Assembly: GCA_900767955.1 (NCBI GenBank)
Contig: CAAGBC010000017.1
Coordinates: forward strand, 1-64,000
Source of the DNA: Spirochaetia bacterium
GTDB taxonomy: Bacteria > Spirochaetota > Spirochaetia > Treponematales > Treponemataceae
Reading direction: 5' to 3'
Length of the DNA stretch: 64,000 bases
In this document: positions 24,731 to 34,273 of the stretch, piece by piece
How positions within the stretch are numbered: position 1 is the stretch's first letter
How the letters are laid out: every line of letters starts with the position of its first letter
Translations under genes and position numbers: made by a program
Notes under the pieces: model-generated
What the model was told of the DNA's origin: nothing
The model's input: the letters and a program-made list of their open reading frames with translations, nothing else
Databases searched by the model: none

Positions 24731-25621
24731 TTAAATTTTAGTCCTAATTGACCCCATTCTAATTCGTTTTTCTCGTGTATCAGATAGCAATTCATTTAAT
24801 TTTTTTGAATCATTATTTTTAATGGCAACTTTAAATTCTTCCAAGTGTTTTTGAAAGCCTTCAATATGTTCCACAAGTTTGTCACTATTTGAAATAAACA
24901 ATTCAGTCCACAACGGAGCATTAATCATTGCAATACGAGTTAAATCTTCAAAACTACCACCACCAAAGGCAGTAATTTGTTCATCTTCTGCACTTTCTAC
25001 CAAGGCACTTGCAATAACATGGCACAATTGTGATGTAAAACCAATTTTATAATCATGAATATCACAAGTAGTTTCTGTAATTCTTGTAAATCCCATTATA
25101 GAAACTAAATCACGCACAAGCTGAAGATTTTCAGGTTTATTAAAATCTTGTGGAATTAAAATATAATTGTGATTAATAAAAAAGTTTGCATTAGAATTTG
25201 CATATCCTTCTTTTTCTCCTCCAGCCATTGGATGACCAATTACAAAATCAATATCATCTCTAAGAATTTCTGGAAGAGCTTTTTCAAAAATATTTTTAAC
25301 ACCACTAATATCTGTAATAATTGCTCCACTTTTAAAAAGATTTCTATATTTTTTAAGAAATTCCAAAGTGGCACCAGGATAAAGGCAAACATAAATCAAA
25401 TCACACTGAGGAATCATTTGTTCGACACAATCAGAAGTAAAACCTTCATCAATTACACCATCTGATTTTGCCATTTCCAAACTTGCAGAACTACGATTAC
25501 AAGCTAAAATTCTTCCTGTTGCATTACTCATACTAAGAATATTTGTTCTTATTGATTTAGCCAAAGAACCACCCATAATTCCAAGACCTACAATTCCATA
25601 AGTCATTTCATGTAATTTCAT
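24731..25621 (-). CDS. tyrA: Prephenate dehydrogenase
   Basis: 296 residues. Rossmann motif GIVGLGIMGGSLAKSI at the N-terminus, DLIYVCLYPGATLEFL, TDISGVKNIF, GHPMAGGEKEGYANSNANFF and DIHDYKIGFTSQLCHVIA, followed by the helical dimerisation domain. Converts prephenate to 4-hydroxyphenylpyruvate for tyrosine. Lies 52 bases after aroF in the same direction, so one transcript is likely and the Tyr/Phe attenuator would control both. No ACT domain at the C-terminus. Confidence 0.93.
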   Translation of the reverse strand: MKLHEMTYGIVGLGIMGGSLAKSIRTNILSMSNATGRILACNRSSASLEMAKSDGVIDEGFTSDCVEQMIPQCDLIYVCLYPGATLEFLKKYRNLFKSGAIITDISGVKNIFEKALPEILRDDIDFVIGHPMAGGEKEGYANSNANFFINHNYILIPQDFNKPENLQLVRDLVSIMGFTRITETTCDIHDYKIGFTSQLCHVIASALVESAEDEQITAFGGGSFEDLTRIAMINAPLWTELFISNSDKLVEHIEGFQKHLEEFKVAIKNNDSKKLNELLSDTREKRIRMGSIRTKI

Positions 25622-25673
25622 ATTTGCCTTTTCCTTCAGTTATACAATTATTTTATTAATAATTTCACAGCAA

Positions 25674-26705
25674 TTACATTGTGCGATTTTCAATTTCTGC
25701 TAATTTTGGAAGAACTTGCATCAACTGATTAAATTCTTCTGGAGTCAAAGACTGTTCACCATCACACATTGCCATTTCTGGATTATTATGAACTTCAATA
25801 ATTAAACCGTCTGCACCAGAAGCAACAGCAGCTTTTGCCAATGTAGGAACCATCCAACTCTGCCCACAAGCGTGACTTGGGTCAATAATTACTGGTAAGT
25901 GACTGATTTTGTGCAAATAAGGAACAATACTCAAATCAAGACAGTTTCTTGTGTAATTATCAAAAGTACGAATTCCTCTTTCACAGAAAATAACATTTTC
26001 ATTTCCGCTTGCCATAATATATTCAGCAGACATTAATAATTCTTTTACAGTTGCAGACATTCCTCTTTTAAGCAAAATTGGTTTATTAACTTTTCCCATT
26101 TCCTTTAATAAATCAAAATTTTGCATATTTCTAGCACCAATCTGAATCATATCAACATCTTCAAAATATGGTAACTGACGAATATCCATCAATTCAGTAA
26201 CAATAGGAAGTCCTGTTTCTTTTTTTGCTGTTTTCAAAAATTCCAAGCCCTGTGCGCCTAACCCCTGAAAACTATAAGGACTTGTTCTTGGCTTAAATGC
26301 ACCACCACGCAAAAATCTTGCACCACTAGCTTTTACTGCTTTTGCAATTTCTACAACTTGTTCTTCTGTTTCTACAGAACAAGGCCCCGCAATTACACCA
26401 ATAGATGAACCACCAATTGTAGAAGAATTAACACCAGCTTGGTTTGCGCCAATTTCAATTACAGAATCTTCTGGATGAAAAGAACGATTGGCAAGTTTAT
26501 ATGGAGCAGAAATTCTTTTTACTTTATCAACAAGAGGATTTGCCTGAACAAATTCAGTATCAATAGAACTTGTATCTCCAAGCAATCCCAAAATAGTTAA
26601 ATTTTCACCCTTAGAAACATGAACGCCAAAACCACGCTGTTCCCAAGAACTAATAAATTCATTCATCTGAACATCAGATGTACCTTTTTTTAATGTTACA
26701 ATCAT
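25674..26705 (-). CDS. aroF: 3-deoxy-7-phosphoheptulonate synthase (type I-beta)
   Basis: 343 residues. N-terminal ~70-residue ferredoxin-like regulatory domain (MIVTLKKGTSDVQMNEFI) as in Thermotoga DAHP synthase, then the TIM barrel with AGPCSVETEEQ, RGGAFKPRTSPYSFQG, IGARNMQNFDLLKE, LLKRGM, CERGIRTF and DPSHACGQ. First step of the shikimate pathway. GGGAGG lies a few bases before ATG and directly after the attenuator T-run. Likely regulated both by attenuation and by feedback through the N-terminal domain. Confidence 0.95.
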   Translation of the reverse strand: MIVTLKKGTSDVQMNEFISSWEQRGFGVHVSKGENLTILGLLGDTSSIDTEFVQANPLVDKVKRISAPYKLANRSFHPEDSVIEIGANQAGVNSSTIGGSSIGVIAGPCSVETEEQVVEIAKAVKASGARFLRGGAFKPRTSPYSFQGLGAQGLEFLKTAKKETGLPIVTELMDIRQLPYFEDVDMIQIGARNMQNFDLLKEMGKVNKPILLKRGMSATVKELLMSAEYIMASGNENVIFCERGIRTFDNYTRNCLDLSIVPYLHKISHLPVIIDPSHACGQSWMVPTLAKAAVASGADGLIIEVHNNPEMAMCDGEQSLTPEEFNQLMQVLPKLAEIENRTM

Positions 26706-26720
26706 TTTATGCCTCCCAGC

Positions 26721-26751
26721 AAAAAAAAATGGAACCCTTTTCAGAGTTCCA
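26721..26751 (-). terminator. Attenuator terminator of aroF-tyrA
   Basis: On the minus strand TGGAACTC-tgaaaa-GGGTTCCA (8 pairs including one G-T) followed by nine Ts, ending a few bases before the aroF Shine-Dalgarno sequence. Its 5' arm GGAACTCT can instead pair with AGAGTTCT (plus-strand 26803-26810) inside the leader-peptide frame, forming an antiterminator. Confidence 0.85.
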
Positions 26752-26788
26752 TTGTAATTACAAAATCAATAAAAACTTAAACAAAGTC

Positions 26789-26860
26789 TTATTTACAACT
26801 CAAGAACTCTTTCAATGTATGAGAAAAAATAAAATAGCAATAATAGGAGTATGCCAACAT
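26789..26860 (-). CDS. Tyr/Phe-rich leader peptide of aroF-tyrA
   Basis: 23 codons from ATG 26860 to TAA 26789. It starts MLAYSYYCYFIF and ends KEFLSCK: four Tyr and three Phe, six of these between codons 4 and 12. The antiterminator segment lies under codons 17-19, downstream of the aromatic codon cluster. Ribosomes stalling for lack of Tyr-tRNA or Phe-tRNA would leave that segment free and block the terminator. A GGAA sequence just before the ATG is a modest RBS. Confidence 0.8.
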   Translation of the reverse strand: MLAYSYYCYFIFSHTLKEFLSCK

Positions 26861-26926
26861 TCTTCCACTAATTGAGTCAAGAACATATTTTTTTGAAACA
26901 AGACTAAAGTTCTTCATATATGCTTA

Positions 26927-26955
26927 ATTTTATATTATGACATTCCGTATGTCAA
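26927..26955 (-). promoter_or_regulatory. Promoter of the aroF-tyrA leader
   Basis: Consensus TTGACA (minus strand, 26950-26955), 17-base spacer, TAAAAT (26927-26932). Transcription would start near 26920, about 60 bases before the leader-peptide ATG. It begins just after the tsaD stop codon. Confidence 0.8.
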
Positions 26956-26968
26956 GGACAAAACAATA

Positions 26969-28003
26969 TTACTTTTGAGGCTTTTTTCCGCGCTGCAAAC
27001 CACGCTTGAATTGTGGAATTCTAGCACTTGCTGTTGTATCCCAGCCACTTCTGTCACCACGCTGCAAAAAGTGATAAGCAACTCCTGCAATCATAGCACC
27101 GTTATCCCCACACAGTTTTAGCGGAGGAAAAATACAATTCAAATCTGTGCGTTCAGCAAGCATTGCTCTTAAACGAGAATTTGCCGCAACACCACCACCA
27201 GCAACAACAGTTTTTATGCCAGTATCTTCTATTGCTCGGAACAAACGACTAACCAATGTTTTACAAGCAGTTTCCTGAAATGAAGCACACATATTTTCTA
27301 CAGAATGTTCATATCCTTCATTCCAAAACATATCACATTGATGAATTACCGCAGTTTTAAGTCCCGAAAAAGAAACATCATATCTATGTTCAGGAGAATC
27401 CAATTTTGGAATAGGAAAAGACAACGCTTTGCTATCACCTTGCTTTGCTAAATTATCAATGATTACTCCACCTGGATAACCTAATCCATAAAATTTAGCA
27501 ACTTTGTCAAAAGCTTCCCCAACCGAATCATCAACTGTAGTTCCTAAAACTTCTATATCATCAAAATTATTCACTTTGCAAATAATACTATGCCCACCAG
27601 AAACCAAAAGTCCCAAATATGGATAAGAAATATCATTTTCCAAGTGCGCAGCGTATAAATGACCAAGCATATGATTTACAGCAATAAAAGGCTTATTAGT
27701 TGACCAAGCAAGAGTTTTTCCAAAAGTCAATCCAACAAGTAAAGAGCCCATTAATCCAGGTCTATTAGTTGCTGCAATTGCGTCAATATCATCTAAAGTC
27801 AAATTAGCTTCTTTTAGAGCTTGCTTCACAACAGGCAAAATCCATTCAACATGTTTGCGGCTTGCAATTTCTGGCACAACGCCTTTATACACCTTATGAA
27901 AAGGAATTTGAGTTGCAACAACATTACTTAAAATAGTTCTTCCGTCTTCTACAATTGCAGCTGCAGTTTCATCACAAGATGATTCTATTCCTAAAATTTT
28001 CAT
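26969..28003 (-). CDS. tsaD: tRNA N6-adenosine threonylcarbamoyltransferase
   Basis: 344 residues. Kae1/TsaD family: ILGIESSCDETAAAIVEDG at the start, metal-binding HMLGHLYAAH, LLVSGGHS, DDSVGEAFDKVAK and VVAGGGVAANSRLR. Transfers threonylcarbamoyl to A37 of ANN-decoding tRNAs, with TsaB/E and TsaC elsewhere. Lies 26 bases after the deacetylase-like gene with GAGG before its ATG; likely cotranscribed. Confidence 0.96.
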   Translation of the reverse strand: MKILGIESSCDETAAAIVEDGRTILSNVVATQIPFHKVYKGVVPEIASRKHVEWILPVVKQALKEANLTLDDIDAIAATNRPGLMGSLLVGLTFGKTLAWSTNKPFIAVNHMLGHLYAAHLENDISYPYLGLLVSGGHSIICKVNNFDDIEVLGTTVDDSVGEAFDKVAKFYGLGYPGGVIIDNLAKQGDSKALSFPIPKLDSPEHRYDVSFSGLKTAVIHQCDMFWNEGYEHSVENMCASFQETACKTLVSRLFRAIEDTGIKTVVAGGGVAANSRLRAMLAERTDLNCIFPPLKLCGDNGAMIAGVAYHFLQRGDRSGWDTTASARIPQFKRGLQRGKKPQK

Positions 28004-28029
28004 TATAACCTCAATAATTTCAACTAAAA

Positions 28030-29256
28030 TTACGGTGTAATCAATCCACCAGATTTTGATACAGTAGTAAATTTATATCCTTTTTTCACAAGAACAGGAT
28101 ACAATTCCATCAAAAGATTTGGCAAAGTATTTGCAGACCAAATATGACCAATCATAATTGCAAGGCCCTTTTGATTTGCAATATTTAATCCTTTTTCAAT
28201 TTCTTTTACCATATCAGAAATATTTTGTGTATTATCAATAAAAACATTTCGTTCATAATAAGAAAGCCCCAAAGACATTGCCGCCTGCGGAACTCTTGTT
28301 TGACTTGTTGTTCTTGAATCCAAAAAGTACAAGCCCATATCAGAAAGCGTTTTCATAACAAAAGAAATTCTATTTTCGTCTTCAGTAATCATAGAGCCTT
28401 CATGGTTATTCATTCCGCTAATTGAACCAACTTCCGCAATATTTTCTTTTACAAGCATTTCTATTTCATAAAGCGACATATCAGGTGTAATTGCCCCAGG
28501 CCCTGGATTTACATTCAAATTCAACGCTTGCATAGGCTGATGCAAAATCACTTCTTTTCCAGCTTTTCTAATTCTATCAGCGGCAGCTCTTGAATAAGTT
28601 AATTTTGGCAAAACCGCAACTGTAATCGGAAACGGCAAATTCATAAACTTTTCAAGATGATTCATATTCTGACCTGCATCATCAAATACAAAAACTAATT
28701 TTGCATTATTAACAGCCTTAGGAAGATAATCATATTTTGAAACAACAACTTCTTTTTTTACTTCTGGTTGTTTTTTCACTTCAGGAACAGATTTTTTTTC
28801 TTCTATAGCAGGAGTAACAGTTTCTTTTTTTACAGATTCAGTTGTTTTAGATTTTGATTCCTGAACAACTTGCTTTTGTGATTTTTCCTGTTTTTGCTGA
28901 GCACCGCTTGAACTACTAGTTTTTGATTGTTCCTTTGAACTAGAAGACTTTTTGGAATTTGCATTATTTTTTGACGCAGTATTATTCTTTGTGGAATTAT
29001 TTTTTGAAGAATTATTTTTTTGAGAATAAACTTGTTCTTTAGGAACTGAAACAGGTTTTTCCCGAACATTTGATTCCATTGTAGTATTCAAAAAAAGCAA
29101 AATAGTACATAAAATCACAACAATTGAACATAAAATAATAATTTTATCAGTAGGAATAAAAACCTTTGGCTTTTTCTTTTTAGATTTTGAAGTTCTAGGT
29201 TTTCTTGTTTGAGAAGTTTTTTTTGTACTTGAAGTTTTTCGTTTTTGCTGTGCCAT
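28030..29256 (-). CDS. Divergent polysaccharide deacetylase (DUF610/YibQ-like), membrane-anchored
   Basis: 408 residues. A basic N-terminal tail, one transmembrane helix at about 39-58, then a ~110-residue low-complexity Ser/Asn/Lys linker, and a C-terminal Polysacc_deac_2-type domain (AKLVFVFDDAGQNMNHL, PITVAVLPKL, VILHQPMQALN, GMNNHEGSMITED, YFLDSRTTSQT, IGHIWSANTLPNL). The catalytic domain faces the periplasm. Members are probably envelope polysaccharide hydrolases, with function not established. Confidence 0.85.
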   Translation of the reverse strand: MAQQKRKTSSTKKTSQTRKPRTSKSKKKKPKVFIPTDKIIILCSIVVILCTILLFLNTTMESNVREKPVSVPKEQVYSQKNNSSKNNSTKNNTASKNNANSKKSSSSKEQSKTSSSSGAQQKQEKSQKQVVQESKSKTTESVKKETVTPAIEEKKSVPEVKKQPEVKKEVVVSKYDYLPKAVNNAKLVFVFDDAGQNMNHLEKFMNLPFPITVAVLPKLTYSRAAADRIRKAGKEVILHQPMQALNLNVNPGPGAITPDMSLYEIEMLVKENIAEVGSISGMNNHEGSMITEDENRISFVMKTLSDMGLYFLDSRTTSQTRVPQAAMSLGLSYYERNVFIDNTQNISDMVKEIEKGLNIANQKGLAIMIGHIWSANTLPNLLMELYPVLVKKGYKFTTVSKSGGLITP

Positions 29257-29359
29257 AACCGTTTTATTACTTATTTTTTATATAGTTCCATTTTAATGAT
29301 AAATGTTTTTGATGTCTACATAGCGTAATTTTTCAAAAAAAAGCGTTTCCCTATGTTTA

Positions 29360-29388
29360 TTGAATCGGATTCATAAATATTATATAAT
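29360..29388 (+). promoter_or_regulatory. Promoter of thrH
   Basis: TTGAAT (29360-29365), 17-base spacer, TATAAT (29383-29388); a GGAAGGA Shine-Dalgarno sequence lies before the ATG at 29422, a conventional leader. Confidence 0.7.
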
Positions 29389-29421
29389 TTTTCTATCTTT
29401 TTATAAACACGGAAGGAATAT

Positions 29422-30024
29422 ATGTATATTACTTGTCTTGACTTAGAAGGCGTTCTTGTTCCAGAAATTTGGATTGCATTCGCAGAAGAAACAGGAATCC
29501 AAGAATTAAAACGCACAACAAGAGATGAACCTGATTACGACAAATTAATGAATTATAGAATTAAGATTCTAAAAGAACACAATCTTGGATTAAAAGAAAT
29601 TCAAGAAACAATCGCAAAAATCGATCCATTACCAGGCTCAAAAGAATTCCTTGATGAATTACGCTCTTGTACACAAGCAATTATTTTAAGCGATACTTTT
29701 GAACAATTTGCAGCTCCTTTAATGAAAAAACTCGGAATGCCAACAATATTCTGTAACACACTAGAAGTTGCTCCTTCTGGAGAAATCACAGGATTCAAAA
29801 TGCGTTGTGAAAATAGCAAATATACAACAGTAAAAGCATTACAATCATGTGGCTACGAAACAATCGCTTCTGGTGATTCTTACAACGATTTAGGAATGAT
29901 AAAAGCTTCAAAAGCAGGATTTTTATTCCGCTCAACAGAACAAATCATCAAAGACTATCCACAATTCCCTGCCTTCACAGAATACAATGACTTATTGAAC
30001 GCAATCAAAAGCGTTATAAAATAA
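29422..30024 (+). CDS. thrH: Phosphoserine phosphatase/homoserine phosphotransferase
   Basis: 200 residues. HAD fold with motif I TCLDLEGVLVPE (the ThrH form, DLEG rather than DxDGT), RTTRDEPDYDKLM substrate loop, LPGSKEFLDEL, ILSDTFEQF and ASGDSYNDLGMI. ThrH releases phosphate from phosphoserine and can transfer it to homoserine. Single gene with its own promoter. Confidence 0.92.
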   Translation: MYITCLDLEGVLVPEIWIAFAEETGIQELKRTTRDEPDYDKLMNYRIKILKEHNLGLKEIQETIAKIDPLPGSKEFLDELRSCTQAIILSDTFEQFAAPLMKKLGMPTIFCNTLEVAPSGEITGFKMRCENSKYTTVKALQSCGYETIASGDSYNDLGMIKASKAGFLFRSTEQIIKDYPQFPAFTEYNDLLNAIKSVIK

Positions 30025-30042
30025 TTCATAACATATTGTTAT

Positions 30043-30079
30043 AGTATCTTGTTTGTGTTAAACTCTCAAACAAGATACT
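30043..30079 (+). terminator. Hairpin after thrH
   Basis: Perfect 13-base arms AGTATCTTGTTTG / CAAACAAGATACT, 11-base loop. Little T-run follows, so it may terminate weakly or stabilise the mRNA end. Confidence 0.55.
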
Positions 30080-30139
30080 ACTTATATAGAAGAAACACAT
30101 CAATTTTTTAATCACAGCAAATTAAACAGAACATAAAAC

Positions 30140-30168
30140 TTTGAATAATTTCAGAGTTATTATATATT
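30140..30168 (+). promoter_or_regulatory. Promoter of the FN3 lipoprotein cluster
   Basis: TTTGAA (30140-30145), 17-base spacer, TATATT (30163-30168). AGAGG precedes the ATG at 30196. Confidence 0.6.
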
Positions 30169-30195
30169 TTACATTTTTATACAGAGGTCAAATAA

Positions 30196-33100
30196 ATGAA
30201 AAAGTCATTCCGTCTTTTTTGTGCATTCATCTCAATCTTAAGTTTTTTCACTTTTAGCTGCCAACACGAATTACTTCCTTCACCAAAAAATGAAACAACT
30301 ACAGATCAAAACCAAAATCAAGAAACAATAATTGGTACAGTTCCAGAAAATCTTGTAGCAACACACGGATTAAAAGGAAAAATTGAATTATCTTGGCAAG
30401 GCGTTCAAGACACCGCAAGATACAACATTTATGAAGCTGCAACTCCTTATGATAAATTCATTCAAATTGCAGAAACAACAACAAACACAACTTCTTACAC
30501 ATTGGAAGAAAAATCAGGTGCTTCAAAATATTACAAAGTTACAGCGATCAACAGAAATGGCAAAGAAAGTCCATTCAGTATTGTTGCACACGGAACAACC
30601 TTAGCAATTCCTGTAATTACATACATCGGCCAAGACGAACAAAATTCTGATTCAGCATGTTCCGTTCATTGGTATATGAATAACTGTAATTCAGCAACAT
30701 ACCAACAAAATGTTAGATACACAATCAACTGTTTTGACCCACAAGGAAACAATGTTGCAGAAAAAGTTCACGACGGAAACGCTGATTATCCTTCAATCAC
30801 TTTTGAGGATTTAATTCCAAACACAAATTATACATATCAAATCACAGCATACATCGTTACACACCAAAACGACACAGAAGTTTCAGACAAAGCCGACGCT
30901 GCTACAGCAAGAAGATTACGCCCTAACGCACCAGAAAACTTAAGCGCCACACTGGGAACTTCAACAACAGAAAACACAATCACATTTGATTTACCTGCAA
31001 TGGTAGATGTTGCTTTAGGAAACGGAATCTACGAACCAAAACCATTGTATTTCAAAATATATCGCAAACTTGCCGCAGATGAAGACACAGCAGAAAACTG
31101 GAAAATCATCGAAAGCAAATTTGACCAAACAAAATTCGGAACACAATACACTCCATCAAATTCTGAACAAATTTACGAACCAGGACAAACTGTTACTTAT
31201 GTTGATACAAAAGATTTAAAACGCGGCATAATGTACGATTACAAAGTTCAGTCTTACGCCGACGAAACAAATCGCGAAATCAGTTCAAACCTTTCTATTG
31301 CAACAACACAAGGATTCTTAATGGCTGTTCCTAAGTTTGAAATTACAAACATTGTTTACACTGACAATGAACTTACAGGAACTGACCGCCAATATGTAAA
31401 AATCCAGGCAAATCACATTCTTACATGGGACAATCTTGGCAAAGAAATTGATTACAATTTTATTCTTGTTCAAAAAAAGTCATTACTTGAAGGTGACGGC
31501 GGAGACGGAACAATAGTTGATGTACAACAATTAACTTATTCAACAATGCAAGAACTAAATGAAGTTGAATTAGTATTTGATTTATCTTCAACCCCAGAAA
31601 ATGTACGCGGATATTACAAATATACACTTTACATCGTTTCAAAAGGGGAAACAGATATAAACAATGCAGTTACATCAACAGCTGCAATTGGACAACTTTT
31701 AGTAACAAATGATGTTGATACTCCAAAAGTAAAATTCTTTTCAGTATCAAATAACTACAAAGATAAAATCGTAGTTGAATGGGATTACAACCCTGTATAC
31801 AGATATCAACTTGTTTATGTAGAAGATGGTACATCAGAAGAAATTCCTCTTACACAAGAAGAAATGGATATTCTTTTACAAGACAAAGCGGAAGGCGATA
31901 CAATCACATTTGTACACCCTACAGCTTCAGGTATAAAACGAGGATACAAAATTTATCCAACTTCAAGCCAAACAGAAACAAATCTTCCTGTTATTGAAGG
32001 ACAAACACTAGCAACTCCTTTAATCACAAACGAAGAACTTTTCCATGAAAAAATTGAACTAAGTTGGAATGAAATCCAAGCAGACACATTTAATATTTCT
32101 GCAAAATATCAAGATTCTACAATCAATAATGAAAACAAAATTGAAGATGTAATAATCAATGTAGAAGAATTAAAGACAAATTCAGAAAACCCATTTGAAT
32201 ACACTTTTACTAATCCAACAGGATTTGACAATATTCATGCAGCTGGATTACCTATTGATATTACATTAAAAGCAAACAAACAAGTTACAAAAAATGTCTT
32301 AACATTAGTAAATCCAGAAGCAGAATCCATCAACGAAATGTATCATCAATCTGTTGAAAATATCAAAAACGAAGATGCAAATGTAATTGAAACAACACAA
32401 AATTCCATTACAACAAGATTAGTAGGGCCTGCTTTAGTAAATCCACAAGGAATAGAATCTAATTACACAAATAACTTATCTTTAACATGGAATAAAATAG
32501 AAGGTGCAACAGCTTACGCAATTATAAGAACTCAATATATTTACAATAAAAATCATAATGAAGAATACAAAACAACTCAAAAATATATTGTTACTGACAT
32601 CGACGGAAAAATTTCTGTTGCAAGCCTTGGAATTCTTGATGAAGAAGGCATAATTCCTAAAAATGTAAATATATCATTAACTGATAATAAATTTACTTTA
32701 ATAGACAACGACATTAACAATGCTGATAAAACAAATGCTTGGCAAATTTCACAGTCTCAAATTAGTTGGGGATGCCCATACGAATATGTTGTAATTCCAC
32801 TAGTTTCAGACAGTGAAGAACCAGAATTTGAAGCAAACGATTCACGACCAACTTCATTCTTATTGCCTTCTGTTTCTGTAACTTATGAAAACTTACCATA
32901 CACAAGAAGTTCCACAATCGGCTACGCATGGAATATTACAGCTTCTAAAGGTTGGCAAACACAGGAATTATTAAACACAAACTCTACAACAAACAATTCC
33001 ATTTACATCACATGGAAAAAGCCTGTATCAAACTTAAAACCAGAATACAATATCTATCGTAGAGAAGAAAGAAAACCTAATGAAGACAAAGAAGATAGAC

Positions 33101-34260
33101 ACAATTGGAAACTCATTAAAGAAAAAGAATCCGAAATGAGCTATATCGATACAAATGTTACTCCAGGTGTTGTATATGAATATCAAGTTGGATTACATAC
33201 TATTGTAGGAGAAACAAATCCATGTTCAGATACAGAATATGTAGAATACTCTGACTTAAACAAAGATACAAAATATACAGAAGAAAAATCAGCATGTGGA
33301 TTTATTCTTCCAAAACCACTTATGAAAAGTGCTTCAAGAGATGAACGACCTGGCAACACAGAACTTATTACTTGGTTTTCTGCAAAAGTTGGTGACATAA
33401 ACAACAGAATGATTGACGGTTACGCAATCGAAGTTTACAACAACAACATTGACGCTAGTTGGCATGAAATAGCAAAATTCGAAATTGGTTCTGATTTAGA
33501 TAAAGCCCATTATGAATTTGCGAAAGAAGTTGATAACGCATCAGGTTTATTAAAAGTTTTGCGCGACTACAAACACTACTTTAGAGTACGAGCCTTTACA
33601 AAACAAGACGGAAAATACTGCTATAGCCCTGAACCTTTAATACTTTATAAATACGAATATGAAGAAGATGGAGAAACAAAAACTAAACAAGTTCCAATTA
33701 CCTTTTTAGAAGATGAAGACGAATATGTAAAATGGGGATGTAGACAGATAACAATTGATGAATTTGCAAAAGCAGCTCTTATTGGAATGAGTACAGGTAT
33801 GTATAAAGCAAGAGGAAACTCTAATTGTAGTTCAGACGGAAATGATATCAAAGGATTAAATTCTGATTCAACTTTTAACTGGGGTCCATCAGATTACACT
33901 GTACATCTTGACTATAACGATTATATTGCAGAGCATAAACCTAAATCTGCTGTTAAAGAAGTTTCTACAGTTATAATAACTGGCAGTTTGAAAGGTAGAG
34001 GTGCAACTGCAGCTTTTAAACAGACACATTATTGGACACCATCAGCAGTAAAAGTTACATATAATAATAAGCAAGGCACAATTATGTTTAACGGTAAAGA
34101 TGCCATGTATGATAGATTTGTCACAAGAACTGCTGGAACAATAGATGTTACTTGGAATGGACAATCTATCAGATATGATATGGGTAATAATCCTCCATTT
34201 AATATTCCATTTATTTTTTATGATAGTGATTACTTAAATGATACAGAGGAATGGAAATAA
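30196..34260 (+). CDS. Giant fibronectin-type-III lipoprotein
   Basis: 1354 residues. Signal peptide with lipobox TFSC, then a run of FN3-like domains: the first at about 47-140 (PENLVATHGLKGKIELSW, YKVTAINRNGKESPFS), others near 245-370, 500-560, 750-860 and 925-1080. The last ~150 residues form a different beta-rich domain (VSTVIITGSLKGRGATAAF). Lipid-anchored and probably surface-exposed, perhaps for binding polysaccharide or protein. No catalytic site seen. AGAGG precedes the start. Confidence 0.75.
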   Translation: MKKSFRLFCAFISILSFFTFSCQHELLPSPKNETTTDQNQNQETIIGTVPENLVATHGLKGKIELSWQGVQDTARYNIYEAATPYDKFIQIAETTTNTTSYTLEEKSGASKYYKVTAINRNGKESPFSIVAHGTTLAIPVITYIGQDEQNSDSACSVHWYMNNCNSATYQQNVRYTINCFDPQGNNVAEKVHDGNADYPSITFEDLIPNTNYTYQITAYIVTHQNDTEVSDKADAATARRLRPNAPENLSATLGTSTTENTITFDLPAMVDVALGNGIYEPKPLYFKIYRKLAADEDTAENWKIIESKFDQTKFGTQYTPSNSEQIYEPGQTVTYVDTKDLKRGIMYDYKVQSYADETNREISSNLSIATTQGFLMAVPKFEITNIVYTDNELTGTDRQYVKIQANHILTWDNLGKEIDYNFILVQKKSLLEGDGGDGTIVDVQQLTYSTMQELNEVELVFDLSSTPENVRGYYKYTLYIVSKGETDINNAVTSTAAIGQLLVTNDVDTPKVKFFSVSNNYKDKIVVEWDYNPVYRYQLVYVEDGTSEEIPLTQEEMDILLQDKAEGDTITFVHPTASGIKRGYKIYPTSSQTETNLPVIEGQTLATPLITNEELFHEKIELSWNEIQADTFNISAKYQDSTINNENKIEDVIINVEELKTNSENPFEYTFTNPTGFDNIHAAGLPIDITLKANKQVTKNVLTLVNPEAESINEMYHQSVENIKNEDANVIETTQNSITTRLVGPALVNPQGIESNYTNNLSLTWNKIEGATAYAIIRTQYIYNKNHNEEYKTTQKYIVTDIDGKISVASLGILDEEGIIPKNVNISLTDNKFTLIDNDINNADKTNAWQISQSQISWGCPYEYVVIPLVSDSEEPEFEANDSRPTSFLLPSVSVTYENLPYTRSSTIGYAWNITASKGWQTQELLNTNSTTNNSIYITWKKPVSNLKPEYNIYRREERKPNEDKEDRHNWKLIKEKESEMSYIDTNVTPGVVYEYQVGLHTIVGETNPCSDTEYVEYSDLNKDTKYTEEKSACGFILPKPLMKSASRDERPGNTELITWFSAKVGDINNRMIDGYAIEVYNNNIDASWHEIAKFEIGSDLDKAHYEFAKEVDNASGLLKVLRDYKHYFRVRAFTKQDGKYCYSPEPLILYKYEYEEDGETKTKQVPITFLEDEDEYVKWGCRQITIDEFAKAALIGMSTGMYKARGNSNCSSDGNDIKGLNSDSTFNWGPSDYTVHLDYNDYIAEHKPKSAVKEVSTVIITGSLKGRGATAAFKQTHYWTPSAVKVTYNNKQGTIMFNGKDAMYDRFVTRTAGTIDVTWNGQSIRYDMGNNPPFNIPFIFYDSDYLNDTEEWK

Positions 34261-34273
34261 GGAGGCACACAAC

